Shown: positions 16,370 to 25,196 of the stretch, in pieces
How the letters are laid out: each line of letters begins with the position of its first letter
Position numbering within the stretch: the stretch's first letter is position 1
Source: Roseofilum capinflatum BLCC-M114
GTDB taxonomy: Bacteria; Cyanobacteriota; Cyanobacteriia; Cyanobacteriales; Desertifilaceae
NCBI RefSeq assembly: GCF_030068505.1
Contig: NZ_JAQOSO010000047.1
Span: forward strand, 1-33,226
DNA: 33,226 nucleotides
Reading direction: 5' to 3'
Position numbers and translations under genes: made by a program
The notes under the pieces: generated by a model
What the model was told of the DNA's origin: nothing
Database searches by the model: none
Seen by the model: only the letters and a program-made list of their open reading frames with translations

Positions 16370-17431
16370 CTACTTCCGTTCTGGATGATTTTCAGCCTCC
16401 GAAGGTTCGCCCATTTGGTTAATGCGATTAATCATTTGATAGAGCCGTCCATGATCCCGTTGATTAAAGTGTAAGACCAATCGGGGCAAGTCATGGACAT
16501 CAGTGAGACTCTCTTCCGGTAAGGCTTGGGTTTTTTGGATTTTACCGCTTACCAGGATGTCTCCAAACTCCTGATTGAGCTGTTCTACATCCCTATCCGA
16601 GAGTTCAGTTTTCAGCCGCATGACGAACTGTTCGCGCACATAGCGACTAGAATGATAAACTCGATAAAACTCGGCGATCGCCCGACAGGCCACATCCACC
16701 TGGTCTGTAATCGTATACAGACTTAAATCTTCCCCATTGATCAATTTCTGGCTTAACAGATGATCCTTAACATATTGCTCCCATCTGTACCAATATCGTC
16801 CCCCTGGCTTATCCAAGAAGACCAAAGGCATCGGCCCTGCCTTTCCCGTTTGGCAGAGCGTTAAGCACTCAAAGGCTTCATCCTGCGTGCCAAACCCACC
16901 TGGGAAGAGAGCCACAGCATCCGTTTCCCGCAAGAAAAACAACTTACGAGTAAAGAAATACTTAAACAAAACCAATTTATCTTCCCTCACAAAGGGGTTC
17001 GATCCCTGTTCAAAGGGAAGCTGAATATTGAGTCCAAAGGACTGCTCTAATCCCGCCCCTTCATTGGCTGCTTGCATAATTCCGCCGCCTGCTCCCGTCA
17101 TCACCATAAATCCCTGTTGGGCAACTTGGCGAGCAAACTCTAGGGCAATCTGGTATTCTGGGGCATCAGACGGTAGGCGAGCCGACCCAAAAATACTAAT
17201 TTTACGCACATGACGATAATTAGAAAAGATATGGAAGGCTCTTTCCATATCCTGTAGAGAAGCCGTTAGAATCTTCCAGTCTAAACGCTCCATATCTTCT
17301 GCTGCAATTCGCAGGATACTAATCAGAGCTTGTTCTATCCATTTACCATGTTCTAAATTGGGCAATTGAGCCACAAGTTCTGATAAATCGGCTTTCAGTG
17401 TAGCGTGAGCATCTGGGGAGGATAAAGTCAT
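16370..17431 (-). CDS. LOG family (TIGR00730) Rossmann-fold protein
   Basis: A 353-residue protein with the LOG signature: GSARLPS, MTGAGGGIMQAANEGA and the phosphate-binding PGGFGTQDE (about residues 177-185). LOG proteins hydrolyse nucleoside 5'-monophosphates to free base plus ribose-5-phosphate (cytokinin activation in plants). The conserved arginine/glutamate pair is visible as FTRKLFF and GTQDE. It is longer than the 190-residue plant LOGs because of an N-terminal helical region (about 70 residues) and a C-terminal extension. ATG at 17431 is preferred over a TTG two codons upstream. The substrate cannot be determined. Confidence 0.85.
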   Translation of the reverse strand: MTLSSPDAHATLKADLSELVAQLPNLEHGKWIEQALISILRIAAEDMERLDWKILTASLQDMERAFHIFSNYRHVRKISIFGSARLPSDAPEYQIALEFARQVAQQGFMVMTGAGGGIMQAANEGAGLEQSFGLNIQLPFEQGSNPFVREDKLVLFKYFFTRKLFFLRETDAVALFPGGFGTQDEAFECLTLCQTGKAGPMPLVFLDKPGGRYWYRWEQYVKDHLLSQKLINGEDLSLYTITDQVDVACRAIAEFYRVYHSSRYVREQFVMRLKTELSDRDVEQLNQEFGDILVSGKIQKTQALPEESLTDVHDLPRLVLHFNQRDHGRLYQMINRINQMGEPSEAENHPERK

Positions 17432-17476
17432 CCGCAATTTACGCTTCGTGAGTAAACAGGAGTAGTAGAGAGAATT

Positions 17477-17500
17477 TAGGCTTCTCGACTGAGAAACCTA
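17477..17500 (-). terminator. Hairpin downstream of trxA
   Basis: On the minus strand TAGGTTTCTC pairs with GAGAAGCCTA (one G-U) around AGTC. It lies 170 bases after the trxA stop and before the LOG start. No clear U tract follows, so the role as a terminator is weak. Confidence 0.35.
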
Positions 17501-17671
17501 ATCGGCATGGGGGAGTTTTAGGATCGGTTTTGGGTGTGAATTTATGCCGACCCGTTTGCGATCGAGTTACGGAAATACAAAAGTAGCATAGGGCCTTTCC
17601 GCTACGGAAGATTAACTGCCTTAGAAAAGCCCATTTGCTCAACTCAATTCATTCCATATTCGGTTTAATGA

Positions 17672-18022
17672 CTAACCTTCAGGGGCACTCTCCCCCCCCT
17701 CAGAGATATACTTTTGTAGGGTTGTAATCAAAGTGGTTTTCGGAACCGCCCCAACCACCATATCAACTCGTTGGCCATCTTTGAAGATCATCAGGGTGGG
17801 AATACTGCGAATACCATACTTACTGGCTACACTGGGATTTTCATCCGTATTGACTTTCACTACTTTGATCTGCCCATCAAATTGTTCGGCCACTTCTTCA
17901 ACGACCGGAGCAACGATGCGGCAGGGGCCACACCAGGGGGCCCAAAAATCCACTAAAACAGGAATTGCGCTTTGAAGCACTTCCTGGTCAAAACTATTAT
18001 CTGTAACGGCTGCTGCTGTCAT
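17672..18022 (-). CDS. trxA: Thioredoxin
   Basis: A 116-residue thioredoxin with the active site WCGPC (cysteines at residues 31 and 34), the buried Asp in VDFWAPW and the cis-proline loop RSIPTLMIF. It reduces disulfides of target enzymes, including Calvin-cycle proteins, in the cytoplasm. ATG at 18022 is preferred to a TTG three codons earlier; AAGGA lies about ten bases before it. The C-terminal tail (EGGESAPEG) is acidic and extra. It is downstream of the yfr1 gene, with its own promoter candidate. The guaB-yfr1-trxA order is conserved in many cyanobacteria. Confidence 0.95.
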   Translation of the reverse strand: MTAAAVTDNSFDQEVLQSAIPVLVDFWAPWCGPCRIVAPVVEEVAEQFDGQIKVVKVNTDENPSVASKYGIRSIPTLMIFKDGQRVDMVVGAVPKTTLITTLQKYISEGGESAPEG

Positions 18023-18062
18023 TAGGGGCAATCCTTATCCTACATTGCACATCAGGAATTCT

Positions 18063-18071
18063 ATCATAACA
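18063..18071 (-). promoter_or_regulatory. Extended -10 promoter of trxA
   Basis: TGTTATGAT on the minus strand matches an extended -10 (TGnTATAAT, one mismatch). It would start transcription about 34 bases before the trxA ATG, just downstream of the Yfr1 terminator. The -35 is weak. Confidence 0.5.
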
Positions 18072-18088
18072 GACCGATTGGTTTAAAT

Positions 18089-18164
18089 AAGAAACCGCCC
18101 GAACAAACTGTTCAGGCGGAGTGTGGTGTGAGGAGTGAACGGAAACATCATGCGTCTCCGCTAT
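18089..18164 (-). ncRNA. yfr1: Yfr1 small regulatory RNA
   Basis: The minus strand has all three parts of Yfr1. A 5' stem-loop is formed by AGCGGAGAC (18162-18154) and GTTTCCGTT (18146-18138). A single-stranded segment holds the invariant ACTCCTCACAC (18136-18126). A Rho-independent terminator stem follows at 18119-18095, ending in TTTCTTATTT. Yfr1 is known to lie between guaB and trxA in cyanobacteria, as here, and pairs with mRNAs of outer-membrane proteins through its CU-rich core. A -10 element TACAAT (18175-18170) sets the start near 18164, uncertain by a few bases. The terminator also separates guaB3 from trxA. Confidence 0.92.
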
Positions 18165-18258
18165 ACCCTATTGTAAACAACAGATTTCACTTTTCCCCGA
18201 ATTCTGTACAAATTGTAGGAATCTTTCTCAGACTTCTGGCCATTGAGAAAAATTGAGT

Positions 18259-19422
18259 CTATTTACCCATCCCCAGTTGTTGGGCTTTTTGGTACACTTT
18301 TCCTTCTGTGAGCAAGGATGGGGCAATCACCACTTCTACCTGCTGCATTTCGCTAATGGTTTGAGCGCCTAGGGTTCCCATGCTAGTTTTCAGCGCACCG
18401 AGAAGGTTGTGGGTTCCGTCGTCTAACTGAGCTGGGCCTCGCAGGATTTGTTCTAGGGTTCCGGTGCTACCGACCCGAATTCTTGTGCCTCTGGGCAATA
18501 CGGGGCTAGGGGTGGCCATGCCCCAGTGATAGCCTCGGCCGGGGGCTTCTTTGGCTCTGGCAAGGGGAGAGCCGATCATGACTCCATCTGCACCACAGGC
18601 TAAACATTTACAAATATCGCCGCCGGTGATGATGCCCCCATCAGCGATGACGGGGATATAGTTGCCGGTTTCTTGATGATAGGTGTCCCGTGCGGCTGCA
18701 CAGTCGGCGATCGCCGTCGGTTGGGGCACACCCACACCTAAAACCCCCCGTGACGTACAAGCAGCTCCTGGCCCTATACCCACCAATAGGCCAGCAGCTC
18801 CGGCTCGCATCAAGTTTAGGGCCACATCATAGGTGACACAGTTGCCTAAAATCACCGGAATGGGCATCTCTTGACAGAATTTTGCCAAATCTAAAGGAGT
18901 AACCGACTCTGGGGAGAGGTGATCGGTGGAGACAACCGTCCCTTGGACAAAAAACAGGTCTGCCCCCGCTTCGGCTGCCACCTGACCGTATTTAATGGCT
19001 CCGACTGGAGTGGCACTCACCGCCGCAATGCCCCCTCGATCCTTGATTTCCTTCACCCGTTTGGTAATCAGTTCTGGATCGATAGGTTGGGCATAGAGTT
19101 GTTGCATCAAAGATACAAATTCATCTTTCCCTACCGAGGCAATTTTGTCTAAGACGGGGTTGGGATCGTCGTAGCGAGTATTAATTCCTTCTAAGTTCAG
19201 CACTCCCATTGCGCCTAATTTCGATAGGGTAACGGCTGTTGTCACATCCACAACCCCATCCATGGCACTGGCAATAATGGGAATTTCCCGCTCTATCCCC
19301 CCCAAGGTGAGGGTGGTCTCGGCCAGACTCGGATCGAGTGTCCGAAGACCGGGTACTAGGGCGATCTCGTCAATTCCGTAAGCTCTGCGGGCTGTTTTTC
19401 CCCGTCCAATTTGAATATCCAC
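18259..19422 (-). CDS. guaB3: GuaB3 family IMP dehydrogenase-like protein
   Basis: A 387-residue TIM-barrel protein of the IMPDH/GMPR family. The catalytic cysteine loop is [12 protein letters not shown] (Cys at about residue 222), and [11 protein letters not shown] and [30 protein letters not shown] are typical. It lacks the CBS-domain insertion found in canonical GuaB. GuaB3 proteins are characteristic of cyanobacteria and, as I recall, some have been shown to be active IMP dehydrogenases without CBS domains. GTG at 19422 is preferred because the family begins VDIQIGRGK; the frame opens seven codons upstream at TTG 19443. Yfr1 and trxA follow, and the flotillin gene is upstream on the same strand. 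Confidence 0.92.
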   Translation of the reverse strand: MDIQIGRGKTARRAYGIDEIALVPGLRTLDPSLAETTLTLGGIEREIPIIASAMDGVVDVTTAVTLSKLGAMGVLNLEGINTRYDDPNPVLDKIASVGKDEFVSLMQQLYAQPIDPELITKRVKEIKDRGGIAAVSATPVGAIKYGQVAAEAGADLFFVQGTVVSTDHLSPESVTPLDLAKFCQEMPIPVILGNCVTYDVALNLMRAGAAGLLVGIGPGAACTSRGVLGVGVPQPTAIADCAAARDTYHQETGNYIPVIADGGIITGGDICKCLACGADGVMIGSPLARAKEAPGRGYHWGMATPSPVLPRGTRIRVGSTGTLEQILRGPAQLDDGTHNLLGALKTSMGTLGAQTISEMQQVEVVIAPSLLTEGKVYQKAQQLGMGK

Positions 19423-19544
19423 TGTCTCTCTTGCGTTTCCCAAAATATATTTAAATAGCCTATCAAATTCATTCGGAAATTAAAAAGGGTTGGGCGGGAT
19501 GGGGGAGATGGGGAGATAGGGCAGGTGAGCTGCCCTGGGTTGGG

Positions 19545-21476
19545 TTAACTGGCGGTGGGATTTTCTGGAGCTGAGGGAGGTTTAACCGGCTGCTGTTTGG
19601 TGGGGGCGATCGCCGTTGAAGGTTTTTCTGGAGCCTGGCTGGGTTTGGCTTGGGCGTTTTGGCTCGCTGTTTCTGGGGCATTGGGGTTACGCACCATTTG
19701 GCTGATTTGTTGCAGCAGTGTCCCCAATTTTCCCTCTTCCATCAGGGCATTCACTAAGGATAAGCCACTGGTGGACATCAGCAGTTTATTCAAGTCGCCC
19801 ATACCGTTACTGCCATTGTTGCCATTGGCTCCAGGGAAAGAATAAATGCGGGTATCGCCCAAGATACCCGGTTGGGGTGTGAGCGCTTTGACAATTTCGG
19901 GCACATGGGGCGCGAGAGTGGGCCAAATTTCCGAGATCAGTTGGGCGGAGAGTTTGGCATCGGAGAGGGCGTTTCTGGCTTCAATGAGGGCTTTTTCTCC
20001 CTCAGCTTCGGCTAAGGCTCTATCCCGGTTGGCTTCGGCTAGGGTACGGATGGACTCGGCTTCGAGTTCGGCGGCTTGGCGGGCAATTTCGGCTTGCCGA
20101 CGGCGACGGAAAACGTCGATTTCGACCACATTTTGCTCGGAAATGCGCTGTTTCTGGGCTTCTTTTTCGGCTTCGATCGCCGTTAACCGTTGTGCCCGTT
20201 CTGCTTGTTCGATTTCTTGGGCGGTAACAACGGCAGCTTCAGCTTGGGCGCGTTCGGCATCAGCCGCTAACCGTTGCTTTTCTTTTTCGACAATGGCGAT
20301 CGCCGCTTCCTGTTGGGCAATCTTCGATTCCCGTTCGGCTGCCGCAATCTCAATCTTGGCTTTAAGCTGGGAAGATTCCACCATTTTCTGACGGTTAATT
20401 TCCGCCACTTCCGATTCTTGTTTTTGCAGCGCTTGGGCAATTTTCAACTGTTTATTGCGCTCTTCCAAGGCAATATTGGCATCAATTTGGCTTTGTTGTA
20501 CCGCCAACTGTTGCTGAATTTTCTCTTCTTCAACCGCCTTGGTTTGCAAGAGTTTATTCCGTTCAATTTTCGCCAATTCTTGGTCTTTAGACTCCTGAAT
20601 TTCCCGCTCCCGTTGAGCTGTCATGGATTCGACTTCCAATTTTTGACCTAAATTGGCTTCTTCTTTCTCTTTGGAAATGCGTAAGGATTGTTTTTCCGCA
20701 TCCAGTTCCCTCTGCTCAATCAGAACTTTGGTTTTCAGCTCCACTTCCCGTTTTTGCTGAATCGATTTCTGAATCGTTTCCGTCCTTAGCCTCACCCCCT
20801 GGGCATCGAAGAAATTATTTTCATCATAGGTATCGCTTTCTTCAATCTCAGAAATGGCAATATTGTTCAGCGTCAAGCCGATTTTTTTTAAGTCCTGCTG
20901 AATCAGGTTCAACACTTCATCGGCAAACCCTAATTTGTCTGAGTCAATTTCCGCTAAACTTTTCTTTTTCGCCGCCGCACGAATGGCATCATCTGCCCGT
21001 TTTTCGAGAGCTTCTTTAATATCGGTAGCAGAAATAATTCCTTCTTTTGACAACCGAGCGGCAACCGTCAAAACATCCTGTTGATTGGCACTCACGCACA
21101 CATAAAAGGTGACGCGCATGTTTGCCCGTAAATAGTCTTGAGTCCGCACGGCTAAATTACCGGTGCGTTCGACATCGATAGAAATTTCTCGTAAAGGCAC
21201 GCGGGTGATTTCATGAAAGCCGGGAATGACAATACAGCCCCCGTTCAAAAAGACTCGTTTTTGTTTGATAAAAACACCCCCAGTCCGCACAAAGGCTTCG
21301 TTGTTGGGAGTGATTTTGTAAACGCTGGTATAAGCAATAATTCCTAGGATTAGAAAGAAGACAAATCCTAGGGAACCACTGACTAAAAGCATCCCCACCG
21401 ATCCCATTTGGGCGAGTGGCAGTGGAGCTTGAGCGACTATGGGTTGGGCGGGTTGTTCAATAATGGTTTGTTTCAT
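19545..21476 (-). CDS. Flotillin-like SPFH domain protein
   Basis: A 643-residue protein with one N-terminal membrane segment (about residues 28-52), a Band-7/SPFH domain (about 55-240, including EVLNLIQQDLKKIGLTLNNIAI), then a long coiled coil of Glu/Gln/Lys/Arg heptads (about 245-520) with AEAEGEKALIEAR at its end. The C-terminal 60 residues are Pro/Gln/Ala-rich. Flotillins scaffold detergent-resistant membrane domains. It lies 92 bases after the NfeD-like gene on the same strand, as in the bacterial yuaF-floT and yqiJ-yqiK pairs. No purine-rich ribosome-binding site is visible before the ATG. It is followed by guaB3. Confidence 0.9.
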   Translation of the reverse strand: MKQTIIEQPAQPIVAQAPLPLAQMGSVGMLLVSGSLGFVFFLILGIIAYTSVYKITPNNEAFVRTGGVFIKQKRVFLNGGCIVIPGFHEITRVPLREISIDVERTGNLAVRTQDYLRANMRVTFYVCVSANQQDVLTVAARLSKEGIISATDIKEALEKRADDAIRAAAKKKSLAEIDSDKLGFADEVLNLIQQDLKKIGLTLNNIAISEIEESDTYDENNFFDAQGVRLRTETIQKSIQQKREVELKTKVLIEQRELDAEKQSLRISKEKEEANLGQKLEVESMTAQREREIQESKDQELAKIERNKLLQTKAVEEEKIQQQLAVQQSQIDANIALEERNKQLKIAQALQKQESEVAEINRQKMVESSQLKAKIEIAAAERESKIAQQEAAIAIVEKEKQRLAADAERAQAEAAVVTAQEIEQAERAQRLTAIEAEKEAQKQRISEQNVVEIDVFRRRRQAEIARQAAELEAESIRTLAEANRDRALAEAEGEKALIEARNALSDAKLSAQLISEIWPTLAPHVPEIVKALTPQPGILGDTRIYSFPGANGNNGSNGMGDLNKLLMSTSGLSLVNALMEEGKLGTLLQQISQMVRNPNAPETASQNAQAKPSQAPEKPSTAIAPTKQQPVKPPSAPENPTAS

Positions 21477-21568
21477 AGGAGTAATGGGTAAACAATTAGA
21501 TAGTTCTATTCAAGGATGCAGAGGATACACAATCCGAAAGTGTGCATCCCTATTCACGGGCACTAAAA

Positions 21569-22249
21569 TTATCCTAACCAGCGCTTTTGGTCTACACTAT
21601 CTTGAGCGACAGCGAGATAAAAGCTTTCACAATATTCGATAATAATCACTCGATCGCCCCGTTGAGGAATTTGGGTCGCCCATTGGGGCAGTTGGACGTT
21701 AATACTGACTAAGTTATGGGCGGGATCGATCGCATCGACTTGCCCGATTTGGGTGGTTGGCTGTTGGGGGAGACTGACAGAAACGACGGTTCCGGTACAT
21801 CCGATGAAGCGATCGCCACGGGTATCTTCCCCAAAGGCTGCAAACAGTTTACCAATGGGCCGAGAGATGATACTACCGCCAAATAGGCCTAAGATTAAGG
21901 AGACGATTAGCACGGCATTGCCTAACAGCCCGGTGGGAATTCCTAAGAGCAGGTTAAGAACCCATCCCAGAAGCCCCCACAAACTAAAATCAATGGCTAA
22001 TAAGAGCAATAGGGGCGCTTTTCCTAAGCCTAACCAACCCAAGGCTTGTAGAGCGGTAAAACTACCCTCAGCGTCTGCGTCTACTTCCATGTCTAGGTCA
22101 GTATCCCAATCGCCATCTACGTCTACATCGCCATCGACATCGACATCGCCATCACTGTCTCCACCTCCAGAAAAAATCACCAGCAGAAACAGCACGACTC
22201 CTAAACCGAGAAAGATCCAATAGGGGAGGTTCGCTGGATCAAAGACCAT
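21569..22249 (-). CDS. NfeD/YqiJ-like membrane protein with acidic DxDxDG stretch
   Basis: A 226-residue protein with an N-terminal membrane segment (about 9-27), a strongly acidic stretch (31-60: repeats of DGDVDV and DWDTD), two or three further membrane segments (about 65-130), and a C-terminal OB-fold-like domain (GCTGTVVSVSLPQQ...). This is the layout of YqiJ/YuaF partners of flotillins, which act with them in membrane microdomains. The acidic loop contains DVDVDG units resembling Ca2+-binding DxDxDG loops; whether it binds metal is unknown. The matching DNA at about 22078-22160 is a short imperfect repeat. It precedes the flotillin gene on the same strand. Confidence 0.78.
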   Translation of the reverse strand: MVFDPANLPYWIFLGLGVVLFLLVIFSGGGDSDGDVDVDGDVDVDGDWDTDLDMEVDADAEGSFTALQALGWLGLGKAPLLLLLAIDFSLWGLLGWVLNLLLGIPTGLLGNAVLIVSLILGLFGGSIISRPIGKLFAAFGEDTRGDRFIGCTGTVVSVSLPQQPTTQIGQVDAIDPAHNLVSINVQLPQWATQIPQRGDRVIIIEYCESFYLAVAQDSVDQKRWLG

Positions 22250-22332
22250 ATCTAAAAACCTAAAACTTGAAAGGATTTGTGTATAGAGTTTGGGTACAGC
22301 ATAGCCATTTTTAGCCTATGCGAGAGACAATA

Positions 22333-22441
22333 TAGCGCTTTCCGCTTCGCGGACATGAACGCGCTAGGGAATAGGGAATAGGGTTGTAGTACATGGCTTT
22401 GAGCCTTTAAGACTGTACACCATAAAAGCGCGAAGCGCTGT
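22333..22441. repeat. Palindromic repeat region upstream of the NfeD-like gene
   Basis: The 338-base spacer between the NfeD-like gene and the small ORF at 22588 holds a nested palindrome (outer TAGCGC 22333-22338 / GCGCTA 22361-22366, inner TCCGC/GCGGA), a GGGAATA tract at 22366-22384, and AGCGCGAAGCGCTGT at 22427-22441. The last occurs inverted at 33139-33153, so it is a dispersed element. Promoters for both divergent genes should also lie here, but none is clear. Confidence 0.6.
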
Positions 22442-22587
22442 ATATAGATTATCTTAACTTCAATAGAGTGAGCCAGGTGGTCAGAGTTCGTAATATTTCG
22501 TTAAATAAATAAGCAACGCGATCGCCCCCTAGGTCTTATAATGAATCATAAATAACCTTGAATGTCCGGGAATGAGGGAGTTGAGTG

Positions 22588-22821
22588 ATGATAGAGTTTA
22601 ATGGGTTGATCTTTGGTCTATTCTTGTGGATTGCCTATTCTTGGGTGCTGCTGCACTTATTTAGTCCTCGCGCTCCTTTTGCTCCTCAGAATTTAGCTTA
22701 TGACCATGGGGGAACTACAATCACGGTTGAATGTACAGTGGCAGCAGTTTCTGATTCCTTCAAGTTCAGGGATTATGGCTCAGTTAAGGGTAACCGTTAT
22801 TTGCGATCGCGGATGACATGA
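22588..22821 (+). CDS. Small putative membrane protein, unknown
   Basis: A 77-residue ORF starting MIEFNGLIFGLFLWIAYSWV then LLHLFSPRAPFAPQNL. The first 27 residues form one probable membrane span; the rest (DHGGTTITVECTVAAVSDSF...) is polar and does not resemble a family I know. GGGAG lies about eight bases before the ATG, so the start is credible. The 3' half overlaps a second short frame (22700-22816, MTMGELQSRLNVQWQQF...), which could be the true continuation if there was a frameshift. It ends 5 bases from the recJ stop on the opposite strand. Function is unknown. Confidence 0.45.
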   Translation: MIEFNGLIFGLFLWIAYSWVLLHLFSPRAPFAPQNLAYDHGGTTITVECTVAAVSDSFKFRDYGSVKGNRYLRSRMT

Positions 22822-22825
22822 GATT

Positions 22826-25138
22826 TTATCCTGATGTAGTTCTTTGTAGGGTATCTAGGGAAAGCTGGGCAAAATATTGGCGGCGAAACTGTTCTTCTTG
22901 TACAGCCGAGAGAAAGGTATAAATCAGATTAGAATTTGAGAAAGCGTTTCTCGGATTATAGCTAATTTCTAATTGATGGTCTTGGGTGTGAATGGTAAAC
23001 CCAATCTGGGATAAAGCATTTAAACCCAAGTGTAAGGCGGTTGCCGTAACTTGAAGTCGATCTTGGAGACAGTTGAGAGATATGGACTTTTGGGTACGGC
23101 TTAAATATTTGGCTATGCCGACCAATTTTTTCCAGGTTTCAATGGGGCGATCGAGGGTAAGGGGTTCATAGGCGATCGCCACTGTTTTTTGCTGTTGATT
23201 AGCTTGCTCTAACCAAGACTCAATTTCTTGCCAACTCACTGGGTTTTTGGTGATTACCCAAGGATCGGACTCGGCAATTATATCCGGTTCGTCTAGTTGC
23301 TGGGTGCGCCAATCAAGAATGGGGGTTGATTCAGGGTTAGGGGTAGATAATTGCTCTTGTTGGACAGGAACTAAATCAATAATCCGCACGTGATATTTTT
23401 GGTAGTCATTAAAATCTAACTCAACCACCACATGAGACTGACCGGGGGGGATATCGTCTTGATAATGTCCCCACCATAACCCCGGAATTCCCTGCTTACT
23501 GCTAGAGTCAGTTAAGATAAAGTGGGTTTTAATGTATTTTACTTTATTGCCTTTATTGTCTTTAATATTGGCATTGTAGACCTGAGTAAACTGACAATTT
23601 TTAATTAAAATGCGCGGAACAGGGTTCCCCATGCCACAGGGTTCTAAATATTTTAGTTCTTGAAAGAGTTCTTTTCCTAAATCGGCAACGGTTAATTCGA
23701 GGTCAATATCAAGAATAGGGGAACGATCGCCAGAGGCTAAGGTGCGATTGAGTTCTTGATTAATGCCTTCCGTAAACAGAGCTAAGTTTTCCAGGGGTAA
23801 GCTTAATCCTGCGGCGAAGGGATGACCGCCAAAGCGATGGAGTAAATGAGCTTGGCTATTGACCAGTTGATACAGGTCAATTTGAGCGACGGAACGAGCC
23901 GATCCTTGGGCAAATTTAGATCCCAATTCGGAGCTTAATAAAAGGGTGGGTTTATGGTATTCCTGGGCAATTTGAGAGGCGACTAAACCGAGTACACCAA
24001 CCGGCCATTCAGGTTTGTGGAGGACAATCGCTTGGGTGGTGGAGAGGTCTAATTGGGCCACTTCCAAGATGGCATCTTGAACCACACTTTGCTGAATTTC
24101 CTTCCGCCGAGTATTGGCAAGTTCCGCAGATTCGGCTAAATCATGACAGGTTTTTAAGTCTTGGTTAGTCAGTAATTCAACGCAAAAACTGGCATCACCA
24201 TAAATGCGACTGACAGCGTTAATTCTAGGGCCGATGCCAAAAGAAATATCCGTGGGGCGATCGCCAGTTTTTCGGCATAAATCCAATAAACGCCCAATTC
24301 CTGGACGACGACGAGCTTCAGGAGAGCGCTTATAATCACGCTGTAAGCACTCAATTCCCCGTTGGGCTAAATAGCGACAATCTCCTTTAAGCTGGACTAA
24401 ATCAGCAATTAATCCGATCGCCACCAAGTCCAGCAACTCCTCTAGGGGCGATTGCGGAATTTCGGGAAACTCTTGATACAGTGCTTCCACCAATTTATAG
24501 GCGACTGCAACCCCAGATAAATGGAACAGGGGATGATCGTCAGTCAGATAGCGGGGATTAATAATGGCAACGACTGGAGGACGCAGTGCTGGCAACGTAT
24601 GATGATCGGTGATGATTACATCAATGCCTAACCTTTGCCCTAACTCCACCTCCGCTAAATTCGTGCTTCCCGTATCGCAAGTAACAATGAGTTGGGTTCC
24701 TTCCTCTGCCAAGCGTTCAATTCCAGCAACATTTAAGCCATGGGATTCGCTTAAGCGATTGGGAATATAATAATCTAACTGAGAAGCGGGGAAAAATTGC
24801 CCCAAGCCATCGAGTAAAACGGCTGTGGAAGTGACCCCATCTGCATCAAAATCCCCCCAAATGGTGACCTTTTCTCCCTTTTGTCTCGCTTGTTCTAGCC
24901 GCGCAACTGCCTGTTGCATTTCTTGCCCAAATTCAAACGGGCTTGTCGGGGTATACTGCTCAGGAGAGAGGAAAGGGGCTAAAGTCTCCCGGTTTTGAAT
25001 TCCCCGTTGCCACAACAGTTTCGCCAAGCAGTTCCATCGGGAGAGTCGAGGAGTCAACCGGGCAACTTCCTGTACAAACCCGTCTGGAAGCTCAACTTTA
25101 GGAGCGAGTTGCCACGTTGGAGTCGGTTTTATAGACAT
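22826..25138 (-). CDS. recJ: Single-stranded-DNA-specific exonuclease RecJ
   Basis: A 770-residue DHH-family nuclease. Motif I is GDFDADGVTSTA (residues about 96-107), a CDTGSTN follows, and the metal-binding DHH is at 178-180 (VIITDHHTLP). The DHHA1 motif GGHPFAAG lies further on. RecJ degrades ssDNA 5' to 3' in RecF-pathway recombination and mismatch repair. It is about 190 residues longer than E. coli RecJ because of a C-terminal extension seen in cyanobacteria. Its start at 25138 lies 59 bases after the cimA stop on the same strand, so the genes may be cotranscribed. Confidence 0.93.
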   Translation of the reverse strand: MSIKPTPTWQLAPKVELPDGFVQEVARLTPRLSRWNCLAKLLWQRGIQNRETLAPFLSPEQYTPTSPFEFGQEMQQAVARLEQARQKGEKVTIWGDFDADGVTSTAVLLDGLGQFFPASQLDYYIPNRLSESHGLNVAGIERLAEEGTQLIVTCDTGSTNLAEVELGQRLGIDVIITDHHTLPALRPPVVAIINPRYLTDDHPLFHLSGVAVAYKLVEALYQEFPEIPQSPLEELLDLVAIGLIADLVQLKGDCRYLAQRGIECLQRDYKRSPEARRRPGIGRLLDLCRKTGDRPTDISFGIGPRINAVSRIYGDASFCVELLTNQDLKTCHDLAESAELANTRRKEIQQSVVQDAILEVAQLDLSTTQAIVLHKPEWPVGVLGLVASQIAQEYHKPTLLLSSELGSKFAQGSARSVAQIDLYQLVNSQAHLLHRFGGHPFAAGLSLPLENLALFTEGINQELNRTLASGDRSPILDIDLELTVADLGKELFQELKYLEPCGMGNPVPRILIKNCQFTQVYNANIKDNKGNKVKYIKTHFILTDSSSKQGIPGLWWGHYQDDIPPGQSHVVVELDFNDYQKYHVRIIDLVPVQQEQLSTPNPESTPILDWRTQQLDEPDIIAESDPWVITKNPVSWQEIESWLEQANQQQKTVAIAYEPLTLDRPIETWKKLVGIAKYLSRTQKSISLNCLQDRLQVTATALHLGLNALSQIGFTIHTQDHQLEISYNPRNAFSNSNLIYTFLSAVQEEQFRRQYFAQLSLDTLQRTTSG

Positions 25139-25196
25139 AGGAGACTGAGAGCATTTTGTGTTGCGATCGGGTAGAACCTCATCATCCGAATTCAGT

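Noticed and set aside
17439-17642. 67-codon minus-strand frame between trxA and the LOG gene
   Set aside because: No ribosome-binding site, low-complexity content, and it contains the hairpin at 17477-17500.
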